Assembly: GCA_963921305.4 (NCBI GenBank)
Contig: CAWUEX030000003.1
Coordinates: forward strand, 434,001-498,000
DNA: 64,000 bases
Direction of reading: 5' to 3'
From: CAWUEX02 sp963921305
Lineage (GTDB): Bacteria; Pseudomonadota; Alphaproteobacteria; Rhodospirillales; Rhodospirillaceae
How positions within the stretch are numbered: position 1 is the stretch's first letter; the number at the start of each line of letters is the position of its first letter. The translations under genes were made by a program, and so were the position numbers. Below, piece after piece: positions 34,703 to 44,135 of this stretch. The notes below the pieces were generated by a model, which saw only the letters and a list, made by a program, of their open reading frames with translations, searched no databases and was not told where the DNA came from.

Positions 34703-35863
34703 TCACAACTCAATGGTGGTCGCATCGTATCCGTAAACGTCGTCCAAATTGGATGCACGCTGAGCGCCCTTGTCGCCGGTGAGCCTCTGATAAAGGTTGG
34801 TCGCCTGACGCGATTTCAGAACGATATCGTTCGCCCTGGGGCGCCGGACCTGTTCATACCGCCGGAACGCTTCGTCAACCGTGTCATAGCCGGCCAACGC
34901 GCGAACCAACACTGCCGCATCTTCAACCGCCATGGCAGAACCCTGGGCCATGAAGGGCAGCATCGGATGAGCCGCATCGCCGAGCAAGGTGATCCGGCCT
35001 TTGGTCCACGCGCTCAAAGGCTCACGATCGAATAGACCCCATTTGTAACATCCGCCCTTAGGTGTGGAGGCCAGCAACGTGATGAGATCGGGGTGCCAAC
35101 CATCGAAATCCATCACGGCTTCGCGCGGGTCGCCCTGGCAATTCCATCCTTCTTCCGTCCATTCATCGGTGGCAACGATTGCGACATAGTTGATGAACTT
35201 GCGACCGCGCACACCGTATTGAATGACATGCTTGTGTTCTCCGAGCCAAGACACCGAAACAGGCTCGGTTACCGTCGCCGGAAGCCCTTGGGCAGGTACC
35301 ATGCCGCGCCATGCCATCTGTCCCGTGAACCGGGGTTTGGCGTCCCCATACAGATGGGCACGCACAAAAGAGTGGATGCCGTCACACCCGATGAGGGCGT
35401 CACCCTCAACGGTTTCGCCATTCTCAAACGTGGCAGAAACCCGGCCTTCTTTCTGCTCGATCCCTTGAACAGAGTATCCCGTGTTCACTGCATCGGGGTC
35501 CTTGTCGGAGACAGCTTGTAATAAGCACGCATGAAGATCAGTTCTGTGGATGTGAAAATATTTGGCGCCATAGGTTGCCTGCATGCGCGCTTTCAGAGGC
35601 GCGCGCACCAGTTCCTCGGCAGTATCGTATCTCCGGTATACGGACTCCTCAGGCTCCACGCCCGCGGCACCAAGCGCCTCTCCGAGACCCAAAAAGTCAT
35701 AACATTTGACGGCGTTGGGCGTGAGCATGATGCCAGCACCGATCTCGCCCAGCTCAGGCGCTTTCTCGAAGACGAGCGCTTTGATACCGGCGTTTATGCA
35801 TCCCAAAGCGAGCGACAACCCACCGATGCCGGCTCCGATGATGATCACTTCCGGACGTGACAT
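34703..35863 (-). CDS. FAD-dependent aromatic-type monooxygenase
   Basis: 386-residue class A flavoprotein hydroxylase of the salicylate/3-hydroxybenzoate hydroxylase type. The three FAD signatures are GAGIGGLSLA near the N-terminus, GCDGIHSFVR near residue 160 and LLGDAAHPMLPFMAQG near residue 290. It would hydroxylate or decarboxylatively hydroxylate a ring or enol substrate with NAD(P)H and O2. The ATG at 35863 has GAGAGA upstream; an ATG at 35881 is the alternative. A module A operator lies 96 bases upstream. Confidence 0.88.
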   Translation of the reverse strand: MSRPEVIIIGAGIGGLSLALGCINAGIKALVFEKAPELGEIGAGIMLTPNAVKCYDFLGLGEALGAAGVEPEESVYRRYDTAEELVRAPLKARMQATYGAKYFHIHRTDLHACLLQAVSDKDPDAVNTGYSVQGIEQKEGRVSATFENGETVEGDALIGCDGIHSFVRAHLYGDAKPRFTGQMAWRGMVPAQGLPATVTEPVSVSWLGEHKHVIQYGVRGRKFINYVAIVATDEWTEEGWNCQGDPREAVMDFDGWHPDLITLLASTPKGGCYKWGLFDREPLSAWTKGRITLLGDAAHPMLPFMAQGSAMAVEDAAVLVRALAGYDTVDEAFRRYEQVRRPRANDIVLKSRQATNLYQRLTGDKGAQRASNLDDVYGYDATTIEL

Positions 35864-35958
35864 GAAATGTTTCTCTCTCATTTAACGCGGCTATCTAAAA
35901 GCCGTGGAAGGATACCGGAAAACTTGGGGGCGCATGAGTTGACCTGCGGAGCGTTGTA

Positions 35959-35970
35959 CGCATTGCGTGC
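35959..35970 (+). promoter_or_regulatory. Module A operator motif, copy 5
   Basis: Exact CGCATTGCGTGC, 96 bases upstream of the FAD monooxygenase start and just before the truncated IclR-like gene. Confidence 0.65.
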
Positions 35971-36077
35971 CAGCATAAGGCTTCTTTTTCCATTCCGCTA
36001 AGTCTTGACGCTGAATAGGAACGCCTGCCGACCGCTCCCTTGGCGCGGGCCAGATAGCAACGTGGGCGCATACAGAA

Positions 36078-36647
36078 GTGCATCTAACCCTTGTGAAGGC
36101 AATGCTTCGAAACATCGATGAAATTGGTATGGGCACCAAGTCACTCGCGGACGATTTGGGTGATAACCTTGGACTGCCCGTGACAATAAGTTGCCCCAGC
36201 GACCGGGGCATGATTGTCAGATATGCATCGGTATCACACGATCCGAACCTCAAGAACACATATCAAGAGGGCTTTGTTTTTTCCTATGTGTCTTCTGCCG
36301 CCGGCCTCGCCTTTATCGCCGCCGCTCGCACGGGCCAGCGCGAAAAGCTACTCGATCCTCTTAGGATAGCGACGACCGACCAAAAAGACGCTGCCGCACT
36401 GTCCGCATCAAATTTTGAAGAGAAACTGGACCGTATTCACAAACGCGGTTACGCGTTCCTATGGGGGCAGCTCAACGGGATCGTCGCGCTGGCTGTGCCG
36501 ATCAAAAGCAATGGAGACGTTGTTGGCGCATTGTCGGTGCGCAGTTCAGACACAGCTCTTCGCGAGAAGAGTATGGTTGAAAAGTACCTATCGCCCCTTT
36601 CAGATACTGCAAAAGCTATCGCCTTGAGCCTTACCCACCCAAGCTAG
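36078..36647 (+). pseudogene. IclR-type effector domain without DNA-binding domain
   Basis: 189 codons that begin inside the linker of an IclR regulator (HLTLVKAMLRNIDEIGMG) and cover only the GAF-like effector domain, ending with the family strand GYAFLWGQLNGIVALAVPI. Upstream in frame a TGA at 36012-36014 blocks extension, and no winged helix is visible in the 200-base gap. It is a 5'-truncated regulator, but the rest of the frame is intact, so a DNA-binding-free ligand sensor that pairs with another IclR is possible. The GTG start is weak. Confidence 0.7.
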
Positions 36648-36691
36648 TGCCCGAGCAGTGACAAGACGAGCCATCACAGCACCCGCCGGTG

Positions 36692-37840
36692 CTAGCCCGT
36701 TGCAACCTCTTCGACCTTAACCTTGCCGCCGGATTGAGCTTGGACAGCCGGCCCAGGTTTGGCACTGACGATTTTCGTGAACTCATTGGTTGCACGCACG
36801 AGGGATGCGGTTTGCCGCGAACCATGCGGGGCGACAAATCGGGCGAACAATTCAAACGATCTGCGGGACGCTTCCCGGTTTGCCCACTCCTGTGTGGGGA
36901 TGAGATAACAACCGATATCGCCGACTGCGTCACGCAGTTCCTGGAGATAGGCCCGCGCCCGGTCCGGAGTGCCGATGATGACGGCCCCACTTGCATTCAG
37001 CTTTTCAATAGACGTCTCGATATCGTCTTCCGGCGAGACATGCCGCGCTCCGGTCGCATGCATGAAGGAGATAAACTGGCGCAACCCAAACTCCACGTCG
37101 CGCCGCGCCTCAGCATCTGTCGCCGCGAGGTGCATGCGTGGACCCGCCAACCGCCACGCTGAGCAGCTGACCGTCGTTCCAAACTCTGCGGCTTTCTCCT
37201 GCGAAATCTCCCAGACCTTGTTGATCCGCTCCGCCCCGCCGTTGGCAAGAAGACCGAGGGACAGCATGCCGAGGCCAAACCGGCCCGCAAGAGTGGGACC
37301 GGTGGCAGATGAAAGGGACGATACAACCACCTCGATCGGTTGGTCCTGGTACGGCCGCAATTGCAGCCGCCCTTGGTGGACCTTGAACCAGTCCGTTTCA
37401 CGGTCGATCGGCTCATCAGTCGTGAGAAGGGCAAGAATGGTTTCTAGCGCCTGTTCATGCCGCGGCTTAAGGCAATCCGGATCCAATCCCATCATCGGGG
37501 CATCGACCTGCGGACCTCCTGGCCCTGTGCCAAGAATCACGCGACCCTTTGACAGATGGTCGAGCATAACGATGCGATCTGCCAGCATGAGGGGATGGTG
37601 GAAGGGTAATCCCGACACACCGGTGCCCAAGCGGATGCGCGTGGTGCGCTGGCTCGCTGCTGCGATGAAGGTCTCCGGAGACGCGATGTACTGCCAGCCC
37701 GAGCCATGGTGCTCGCCAAACCACGCTTCGGCGTAGCCCAAGTCCTCCAGATGCTCGACCAACTGCAGGTCGCGCTCGAAGGCCAGGGTCGGATCGTCGT
37801 CGGGGCGATGGTTGGGTGTAACGAAAGCACCAAATCGCAT
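36692..37840 (-). CDS. Luciferase-like (LLM) flavin-dependent monooxygenase
   Basis: 382-residue bacterial-luciferase-fold protein. Recognisable parts are FGEHHGSGW near residue 42, RIRLGTGVSGLPFHHP near residue 68 and the central VILGTGPGGPQ. Such enzymes oxidise alkanals, amines, ethers or ring carbons with reduced flavin. The ATG at 37840 follows AAGGATG; the longer frame to 37984 would run through the operator and is rejected. It is divergent from the solute-binding protein gene, with an operator between them. Confidence 0.88.
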   Translation of the reverse strand: MRFGAFVTPNHRPDDDPTLAFERDLQLVEHLEDLGYAEAWFGEHHGSGWQYIASPETFIAAASQRTTRIRLGTGVSGLPFHHPLMLADRIVMLDHLSKGRVILGTGPGGPQVDAPMMGLDPDCLKPRHEQALETILALLTTDEPIDRETDWFKVHQGRLQLRPYQDQPIEVVVSSLSSATGPTLAGRFGLGMLSLGLLANGGAERINKVWEISQEKAAEFGTTVSCSAWRLAGPRMHLAATDAEARRDVEFGLRQFISFMHATGARHVSPEDDIETSIEKLNASGAVIIGTPDRARAYLQELRDAVGDIGCYLIPTQEWANREASRRSFELFARFVAPHGSRQTASLVRATNEFTKIVSAKPGPAVQAQSGGKVKVEEVATG

Positions 37841-37970
37841 GTCAGCATCCTTTTCTTGTGACTCATAGCGACGTACCAGCGGTCTGCCGAAGCATGGGTC
37901 CTGAAGTGCATTTGACGGGAATGAAACACCTGATCTGCGTTTGTGCGCGACCGGAAACGCTGGCGGTGTG

Positions 37971-37982
37971 CGCATTGCGTGC
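37971..37982 (+). promoter_or_regulatory. Module A operator motif, copy 6
   Basis: Exact CGCATTGCGTGC within GTGCGCATTGCGTGCAC, whose outer ends are also symmetric (GTGC and GCAC). It lies 131 bases upstream of the LLM start and 120 bases upstream of the solute-binding protein start. Confidence 0.65.
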
Positions 37983-38101
37983 ACGGCGGCGAGATTAGTC
38001 CTTTTGCCAACGACCTTGTGGTCTAGAGTTCTCGCAGTCGTTCACACGGCTCCAGGTGTGCGTCTCATGATCGCCATGTTTTCCGTTAAGGCTGCGTTCC
38101 A

Positions 38102-39628
38102 ATGATGCTCTTCAGGTGTTTAGGCGCCCTCTTTTGCGCGATCCTTTTTGGTGCCGGAGCCAGCCAGGGCCTCGCGCAACCGAATAACCTGCGGGTGGGT
38201 CTCATCGAATTGCCGCCATCTCTGGGCAACCCTTACTCGTCCATGGGTCTGCCAAGCGGGCACTTTTGGAGCAGCCTTTACGACGGTTTGACTCATGTCT
38301 CCGCGGAGGGAGAGGTGCAACCGGCATTGGCCAGCGCCTGGGAACAAGTTGAGCCGACGCGATGGCACTTCATGTTGCGCCAAGACATTCAATTTCATAA
38401 CGGCGCAATGTTTGACGCCGGAGACGTTGTCGCAACGATCAACTACCTGACCAGCGATGATGCCGCGCGCTATTTAGTGGCCAACGAAGTGAAGAATATC
38501 TCCGGCGCACGGGTACTCTCGGACCACGTCGTCGAAATCACCACAGTCGAACCCGACGTCATTTTACCCCGGCGCCTGAGCATCGTCATGATCATCGAAG
38601 AACAGGATTGGTCACGGCTTGGTCCGGAACAATATGCGCTGGCACCTGTAGGAACAGGTCCATTCAAATTTGTCGAATGGAAAAACAGCAACAGCTCTGT
38701 TGTTTTACAAGCCTTTGAGTCCCCACTAAGGCCGGTTCGCGGCATAGAGACCCTAACGCTTGTGGAAGTACGCAACGCCGTTGCTCGCGTTCAGGCTCTG
38801 TTGTCGGGCCAACTCGATCTGATTGACGCCGTGACACCAGACGCTGTGCCAGAGATAGAAGCAGCGGGCTTCGATATCCTTGTCACGCCCCGGTCTCAGA
38901 TTCTATCCGTCGCGTTACCTAATACGGTCCGGGATGACTCACCTCTGAATTCTGCGGATGTGCGCAGGGCTTTGAACTTCGGTGTCGATCGCTACGCCAT
39001 CGCGGAGTTTATTTATGGCGGCCTCGTTAGCGTCGCCAGTCAGGGCGCCGTCGAAGGCACAATTGGCTATAACCCAGACCTAGAGCCCTTTCCCTATGAC
39101 CCAGAGGAAGCGCGTCGTTTGCTTGCCAAGGCCGGATATCCAAACGGCTTCGAATTTATGATCGGGTATCTACAAGCAGACGGACAGAGCAGCGAAGTCG
39201 CATATCAAAAAATCGCGCAGGACCTGACAGCCATAGGTGTCATTACGGAAATGCGCGCCATGACGGCATCGGAGTTTTTGCGAAGGTTTATGGGAGGTGA
39301 TTGGGGCTCCTACAACGCTTTCACACTGTTGTGGAACAGCGAGCCTTTGCGCGACACCGGAAGGACACTCGAATATTTTTCATGTCTGCGGCCCCAACCC
39401 TTCTTCTGCGATGAGGATGTTGCGGAAGCCATCTTGGAAAGCCGGAGCGAACGTGACCCAGAGGCGCGCAAGCGCGCGCTGGAACACATCATGGCCCGCA
39501 TGCATGAGTTGGCACCAGCGATCTGGCTCAACAACATGGCACAAGTCTCAGCCAGCAGCCCGAATGTTGAGAACTTGCGACTGGGAATGAATGGATTGGC
39601 GTTTGAAGATATCGTCGTTCAGCCGTGA
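38102..39628 (+). CDS. ABC-type peptide/nickel solute-binding protein (family 5), copy A
   Basis: 508-residue periplasmic binding protein of the DppA/OppA/NikA family. A Sec signal peptide ends near GASQGLAQ. The lobes contain the family patterns WHFMLRQDIQFHNGAMFDAGDVV and APVGTGPFKF. No ABC permease or ATPase lies in the window. It is paralogous to 46132-47643 and probably captures the pathway substrate or a breakdown product. Confidence 0.88.
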   Translation: MMLFRCLGALFCAILFGAGASQGLAQPNNLRVGLIELPPSLGNPYSSMGLPSGHFWSSLYDGLTHVSAEGEVQPALASAWEQVEPTRWHFMLRQDIQFHNGAMFDAGDVVATINYLTSDDAARYLVANEVKNISGARVLSDHVVEITTVEPDVILPRRLSIVMIIEEQDWSRLGPEQYALAPVGTGPFKFVEWKNSNSSVVLQAFESPLRPVRGIETLTLVEVRNAVARVQALLSGQLDLIDAVTPDAVPEIEAAGFDILVTPRSQILSVALPNTVRDDSPLNSADVRRALNFGVDRYAIAEFIYGGLVSVASQGAVEGTIGYNPDLEPFPYDPEEARRLLAKAGYPNGFEFMIGYLQADGQSSEVAYQKIAQDLTAIGVITEMRAMTASEFLRRFMGGDWGSYNAFTLLWNSEPLRDTGRTLEYFSCLRPQPFFCDEDVAEAILESRSERDPEARKRALEHIMARMHELAPAIWLNNMAQVSASSPNVENLRLGMNGLAFEDIVVQP

Positions 39629-39979
39629 CCTGGAATGGTTAGTCACCAATCCGCATCTCTCGGGCAAAATTCAGGTCAACGTGTCGCGGTTTGAGAGTGA
39701 ACGCAGCTTAGGTGCGGCTCGCATATCCACGATCTGATAGCCTGCGAAGCATAAGTTGGTTGCGGGCTTTTGAACGGGACTATTGTTGAAATGGCTTGAA
39801 ATCAGATACTTACGCGCTTGGTTGCGGGGGGTTGCATTGGTCGAAAACTGCGCTGCTCGTCGTGCGATTTTATTGAATGCGATCATTGTATCGATCGGAT
39901 TTGGCTAAGTCAGTCAAAAAACTAGAGAGAGCTTCCCACTACGGAATCGTCGATAATTTCTACGAGTAACATTGATTAT
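39629..39979. other. 351-base module A/B junction with partial repeats
   Basis: No gene is supported. Two partial copies of the GGTTGCGGGGG sequence lie here, GGTTGCGGG at 39758 and GGTTGCGGGGGG at 39820, separated by an AT-rich stretch. The gap separates module A from the more AT-rich module B and looks like an old recombination junction. Confidence 0.5.
39758..39831 (+). repeat. Two partial GGTTGCGGGGG repeats
   Basis: GGTTGCGGG (39758-39766) and GGTTGCGGGGGG (39820-39831), same orientation as R1 to R3. Neither retains a full hairpin arm. Confidence 0.4.
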
Positions 39980-41467
39980 TCACAGTTCAGACGGCTCACC
40001 GTCCAGCAGTAGTGTCTTCGACTCAAGATAGGATTTAAGACCTGCCTCGCCGCCTTCCCGACCAACGCCAGACTGCTTAAAGCCGCCGAATCCAATGGTG
40101 AAATCTGCTTTAGATCCGTTTTGACCAACGGTTCCTGTACGCACCTGACGAGCAACTCGATAGGCCGCATCTAAATCGTTCGTATAGACAGCACCGCCTA
40201 GCCCGAAGTTGGAATCATTGGCGATGCGAATAGCGTCATCCTCATCTTCGCAGGGGATGACGCACATAACCGGACCAAAGATCTCTTCTTGGGCGATGGC
40301 CATGGCGTTATCCACATTGGCGAACAGGGTCGGTTCGATAAAGTAACCTGTGTTGAGGTGAGTCGGTCTACTGCCACCAACAACGAGGTTGGCGCCCTGG
40401 TCTTTCCCCTTATGGATAAAGCTCTCCACGCGGTCCAATTGGCGCTTCATCGCAAGTGGCCCCATTTCGGCATCCTGATCGTAAGAATGACCGACCCGAA
40501 TTGACCGCATCTTGCGTGCCAAGAGATCGACCAATTTGTCATGCCTATCGCGGGAAACGATGACGCGTGTCAGTGCGGCACAGTTCTGCCCTGATAATCC
40601 ACATACAGCAGGAGCAAGACTTGCGGCAGCGGTTTCGAGATCATAGTCATCAAGTATGATCGCTGCGGACTTCCCACCCAACTCTAGTGTGACACGTCCA
40701 ATCCTCTCACCGCACACGGACGCAATTCGTTGGCCCGCAGCGAGGCTCCCAGTAAAACTGACCTTATCCACCTCGGGCTTCCGCACCAAGTAGTCGGAAG
40801 CGTCCCGACCCGCGGTTACGAGATTCAGTACGCCCGCTGGAAAACCGACTTCATCAGCACATTCCGCAATAATGTAAGCTTCGATTGGTGTTTCGGGCGC
40901 TGGTTTCATGATGACAGTGCAGCCGGCAGCCAACGCTGGCGCGATTTTGTTGAGCATCGCAATGAGGGGCACATTCCAAGGTGTGATCGCGGCCACCACC
41001 CCAGCCGGCTCATGGACCAGATAGCCCACGCCGACCCCAGAGAGTGTGGGACGCTGACCAACAAACTCAAATGACTCGGCCATATCAGCGTAGCGATCCA
41101 ATGCACCAATTGCATACGGAGTGACACCTTTGGCCATGGAGGCAAGTGCGCCCATTTGCTCTACAAAAGCTGTCTCCAGATCAGGTGTCCGTTCGCGAAG
41201 CTTCTCTGCCAAAGACCGAAGCAGATTTGCCCTTTCCTTAGCGGTGGTTCGAGGCCATGGACCAACGTCAAAAGCCTGTCGAGCAGCGGATACAACTTGA
41301 TCGATATCTGCCTTTGTCGCTTCGGCGATCTGGAATACGACTTGCTCTGTGTTAGGCGATACAATGTCGATTAACCCTGCCCCAGAGGGATTGCTCCAGA
41401 TTCCTCCGCAATAGATTTGCTTGAAATGAGTTTTGTTGATCGATGCAGCGTGACTGATGTCATTCAT
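39980..41467 (-). CDS. Aldehyde dehydrogenase
   Basis: 495-residue NAD(P)-dependent aldehyde dehydrogenase. The general base is Glu262 in LELGGKS and the nucleophile Cys296 in SGQNCAALTR. PWNVPL and the NAD-loop FTGSLAAGQ are intact, as is the C-terminal GFGGFKQSGVGREGG. It oxidises an aldehyde intermediate of module B to an acid. Upstream lies a sequence block that is repeated before the TonB receptor at 48108, and a divergent IclR gene. Confidence 0.92.
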   Translation of the reverse strand: MNDISHAASINKTHFKQIYCGGIWSNPSGAGLIDIVSPNTEQVVFQIAEATKADIDQVVSAARQAFDVGPWPRTTAKERANLLRSLAEKLRERTPDLETAFVEQMGALASMAKGVTPYAIGALDRYADMAESFEFVGQRPTLSGVGVGYLVHEPAGVVAAITPWNVPLIAMLNKIAPALAAGCTVIMKPAPETPIEAYIIAECADEVGFPAGVLNLVTAGRDASDYLVRKPEVDKVSFTGSLAAGQRIASVCGERIGRVTLELGGKSAAIILDDYDLETAAASLAPAVCGLSGQNCAALTRVIVSRDRHDKLVDLLARKMRSIRVGHSYDQDAEMGPLAMKRQLDRVESFIHKGKDQGANLVVGGSRPTHLNTGYFIEPTLFANVDNAMAIAQEEIFGPVMCVIPCEDEDDAIRIANDSNFGLGGAVYTNDLDAAYRVARQVRTGTVGQNGSKADFTIGFGGFKQSGVGREGGEAGLKSYLESKTLLLDGEPSEL

Positions 41468-41954
41468 TGGCTACCCTCAGTTTACTTGGGGTTTGAAGTG
41501 CCATTAGCTCTCATATCGGTCGCAAACTGAAATTCGAAATTGCTTTTTGCGCATAAGAAATTTGAATGGCGTGACTCGATTGTCCTGATCCATGGCGAAG
41601 ACAGTTTACGAATGGAGTTCTGAACGTGTTGTCACTCCGACCCGCTTATCAAGCCTAGTGGGTTGGGACGGGGCGAGACGCATGTAGGTTATCTATGGCC
41701 AGGTGAGCCTCGCGACAAATGGCGCTTTCTTAGGCAAACTGGTCAAGAGGGCATTTCCACAACAGCTATAGCGCATTTGCTTTTGGTATACGCCGATTGG
41801 AATTACGAACTGGTCAAGCAGCTAGTCATCGGTCAAGCTATTGCTCGTGCCTCGAACTCTGAGTTCTTAAATTCGGATTCAATGCCCCACCCCTTCGTTA
41901 GAAATGAATAAGAGTTCGACCGTTTTTGGTTGAGGTGAGTTAGGGATACTGCGT
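41468..41954. other. 487-base divergent region between ALDH and IclR genes
   Basis: It holds the conserved block at 41502-41568. An 82-codon frame at 41663 lacks a convincing start or composition and is not called. Nothing else is recognised. Confidence 0.45.
41502..41568 (-). promoter_or_regulatory. Conserved block upstream of ALDH, copy 1
   Basis: Gapless match to 50718-50784: CATTAG(C/T)TCTCATA at the left, TGAAATTCGA in the centre, ATAAGA and TGAATG at the right, all at the same spacing. It lies 35 to 101 bases upstream of the ALDH start. The centre resembles the AT-rich palindromes bound by IclR proteins, and the IclR gene at 41955 is divergent from it. Confidence 0.65.
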
Positions 41955-42731
41955 ATGGAGCGACCGGGAAGCATTGACAGCGCATCGCTCAGGTCGGTCA
42001 AAAGATCCTTTACCGTTTTGGAATTATTGAACACGTTCCCCAACGCGAGACTAAGTGAGTTGGCTCGGCTAACTGATCAATCCAGATCGTCGGTCCAGAG
42101 ATCTTTGAACAAACTGATAGAACTTGGGTATGTATTTAAAGAGGACTCGTCAAAGAAATACCGGGTTACGAACCGGGTGCTCAACCTGTCAGGGGGTTAC
42201 GACCTCAGCAGTGTTATTGCCAGTGCATCTGAACAGATCGTTCAGAATGCTTCGCGGAAGATATCTTGGCCTCTGATACTTACTCGACCGCGCGGCACCG
42301 ACTTCGAGGTATTGGTTACAACGCAAGACCAGAATCCCTATGCGATTGAGAAACTTGGTTTTGGCGACAGAGTTCCATTTTTCGAGAGCGCGTCCGGCAG
42401 GGTCTTTCTCGCACACAGCACCACAAGCATTCGAAAAGGCTACTTCAATAAATCTGCCCAGATGGGGCTTGATCGAGGACAACTCGCGGCAGTTAAAGAA
42501 GCTGTGAAGTTGTCACTAAGGCAGGGCTTTGCATTTTATCAAAAAGAGAAAGACCGAGAAAAAGCAATGGCAGTGCCTGTAATGGTCGGGACCCATTGCC
42601 AGGCATGCCTGGTGGCACGTTTTTTTGGCAGCGCGCTAACAGAACGCAACGCTGTCAAGGAACTACTACCGACTTTGGAGGCGACGGCGGCGGATATTGG
42701 GGATGAGATTAGTCGATTTTCGGTGGGTTAG
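41955..42731 (+). CDS. IclR-family transcriptional regulator, module B
   Basis: 258-residue regulator. The N-terminal helix-turn-helix is at about residues 30-58 (RLSELARLTDQSRSSVQRSLNKL), the wing reads GYVFKEDSSKKYRVT, and the C-terminal effector domain has the GFAFYQKEKDREKAMAVPV strand. It is divergent from the aldehyde dehydrogenase and probably controls it through the conserved block in between. It is most similar by eye to the regulator at 60829 (shared LS-GYDLS linker, ISWPL and MIWPL motifs). Confidence 0.88.
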   Translation: MERPGSIDSASLRSVKRSFTVLELLNTFPNARLSELARLTDQSRSSVQRSLNKLIELGYVFKEDSSKKYRVTNRVLNLSGGYDLSSVIASASEQIVQNASRKISWPLILTRPRGTDFEVLVTTQDQNPYAIEKLGFGDRVPFFESASGRVFLAHSTTSIRKGYFNKSAQMGLDRGQLAAVKEAVKLSLRQGFAFYQKEKDREKAMAVPVMVGTHCQACLVARFFGSALTERNAVKELLPTLEATAADIGDEISRFSVG

Positions 42732-42794
42732 GAGAGCGCAAGCTTTGCTGCTGAACCAAGAAATACCAAGCTAGGCATGACAGATCACTGCTGG

Positions 42795-44135
42795 CTAACT
42801 AACCGGCCGGATTCTCAAACTCGTATCCATTGACGAAAGACCCTCGTACCCCCTCTCTTTTACGAGAATCATATCCTCCACGTGACTCGTGCCCCACCCA
42901 ACTTCGTTATGTGGCATGTCCAAAGTAAAGACGGTGCCAGCCTCGAACGTCCAATCGCCATCTCCCAAGCGCTTTTGAAATGGTTCGGTCGTGTAGAACG
43001 GCTGGTCTGTATGATCGAGACCAACACAATGCGGAGAACTTACAGCGAAAAAGCCTTCTTGCTGCATAAGATCGGCGAACATGGCCGTAGCTTCCTTAAA
43101 AAGCATTCCCGGTTTAATAGCCTCGTAGACAACACGGCTGCACTTGGTGTTAGCTTCAATCCTTCTCAACAATTCATCCGTCGGCTCGCCCACTGAGACC
43201 GTTCGACCGACATCGCCATGGTAACCCTGGTACGAACCAACGCTGTCGAGTTTCATGAAGTCACCCGCCTCAACGACCCCAGAATTCAGCCCGTTAATAT
43301 TGACGATGCACCACTTTCCGGTGCCACCCAGCTCTCCCCATTTGCGCGCATGGGCTTTTTCAATATCGATAAGGGGAATCCCAGGTTCGATTTGCTCAAT
43401 CGCGTAGTCCAAGGCGGCTTCATTCTTTTGCGCCGCGACCCGGAGAAGGTCTATCTCTGGAGCAGTTTTCACCATACGGATTTCTTTGAAGATGTTCGTC
43501 GCATCGACGGTCTCTAGATCTGAAAGCCCTGCATCCTGCAACCAAGCCCCGATACGGGGATCTTCAAAGCCGACCTTACCCTGACTCGCCGCTCCTTCAA
43601 TTAACGCCCGCCTTAACGCGTAGATGGGCGTCGCACTCAGTTTGCCGTCGTACTCAGCAAAAAGAGCGAGCAATGTCCTGTCACGTCCATTGAGATCTCC
43701 GTCCCGCCTCGGCCATATGTTCGCGTTCTGATCCGCTGCCGGGCTACCGTCGTCATTCCAGATGATATCGCCAGCTTCGTCTTGAAGAGGACCGGAGTAT
43801 CCTTGGACGGACGGCATCCAAGTTGGCTGGAAGTCGAGGTGATACAGCGTGAAGCGCGGCATGATTAGGGACGCCGGCGCATCCTCCTGTCGCGGCAAGA
43901 ACGCAAACGTAGTAAATGGCCTGCCCATCCATTGGGATACACCACTGTGACTCGACAGATAATGAATGTTGGTTGGGCTCGATGCTACGAGCCCCGAAAG
44001 ACCATACCGATCCATAAAGTCATAAGCACGCTCAAGGTTGACCAAGCGGACCGACTCTTTGGTATGACGGATGAGATCAGGATTAGACCATTGCTGTAAC
44101 ATTGCTGCGTCCGTTTTTTCACCAGTGCCCGACAT
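42795..44135 (-). CDS. M24 family metallopeptidase-fold protein
   Basis: 446-residue creatinase/prolidase-fold protein. The metal ligands expected for M24 are mostly visible: Asp pair in KLDSVGSYQGYHGDVGRT, His in SPHCVGLDHTD and the final Glu in SHVEDMILV. The other Glu, usually in an EPG motif, is replaced in FTLDMPHNE. Family functions include prolidase, creatinase, ectoine hydrolase and DMSP lyase, so the activity is open. The ATG at 44135 overlaps the 3' end of the VOC gene by 17 bases. Confidence 0.85.
   Translation of the reverse strand: MSGTGEKTDAAMLQQWSNPDLIRHTKESVRLVNLERAYDFMDRYGLSGLVASSPTNIHYLSSHSGVSQWMGRPFTTFAFLPRQEDAPASLIMPRFTLYHLDFQPTWMPSVQGYSGPLQDEAGDIIWNDDGSPAADQNANIWPRRDGDLNGRDRTLLALFAEYDGKLSATPIYALRRALIEGAASQGKVGFEDPRIGAWLQDAGLSDLETVDATNIFKEIRMVKTAPEIDLLRVAAQKNEAALDYAIEQIEPGIPLIDIEKAHARKWGELGGTGKWCIVNINGLNSGVVEAGDFMKLDSVGSYQGYHGDVGRTVSVGEPTDELLRRIEANTKCSRVVYEAIKPGMLFKEATAMFADLMQQEGFFAVSSPHCVGLDHTDQPFYTTEPFQKRLGDGDWTFEAGTVFTLDMPHNEVGWGTSHVEDMILVKERGYEGLSSMDTSLRIRPVS

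Noticed and set aside
41663..41911. 82-codon plus-strand frame between ALDH and IclR
   Set aside because: Weak start, no ribosome site, no recognisable domain and composition like the surrounding intergenic DNA.
42795..44135. Specific assignment of the M24 protein as the DMSP lyase DddP or ectoine hydrolase
   Set aside because: The fold fits, but no other DMSP or ectoine genes are present and the ligand segment is atypical.
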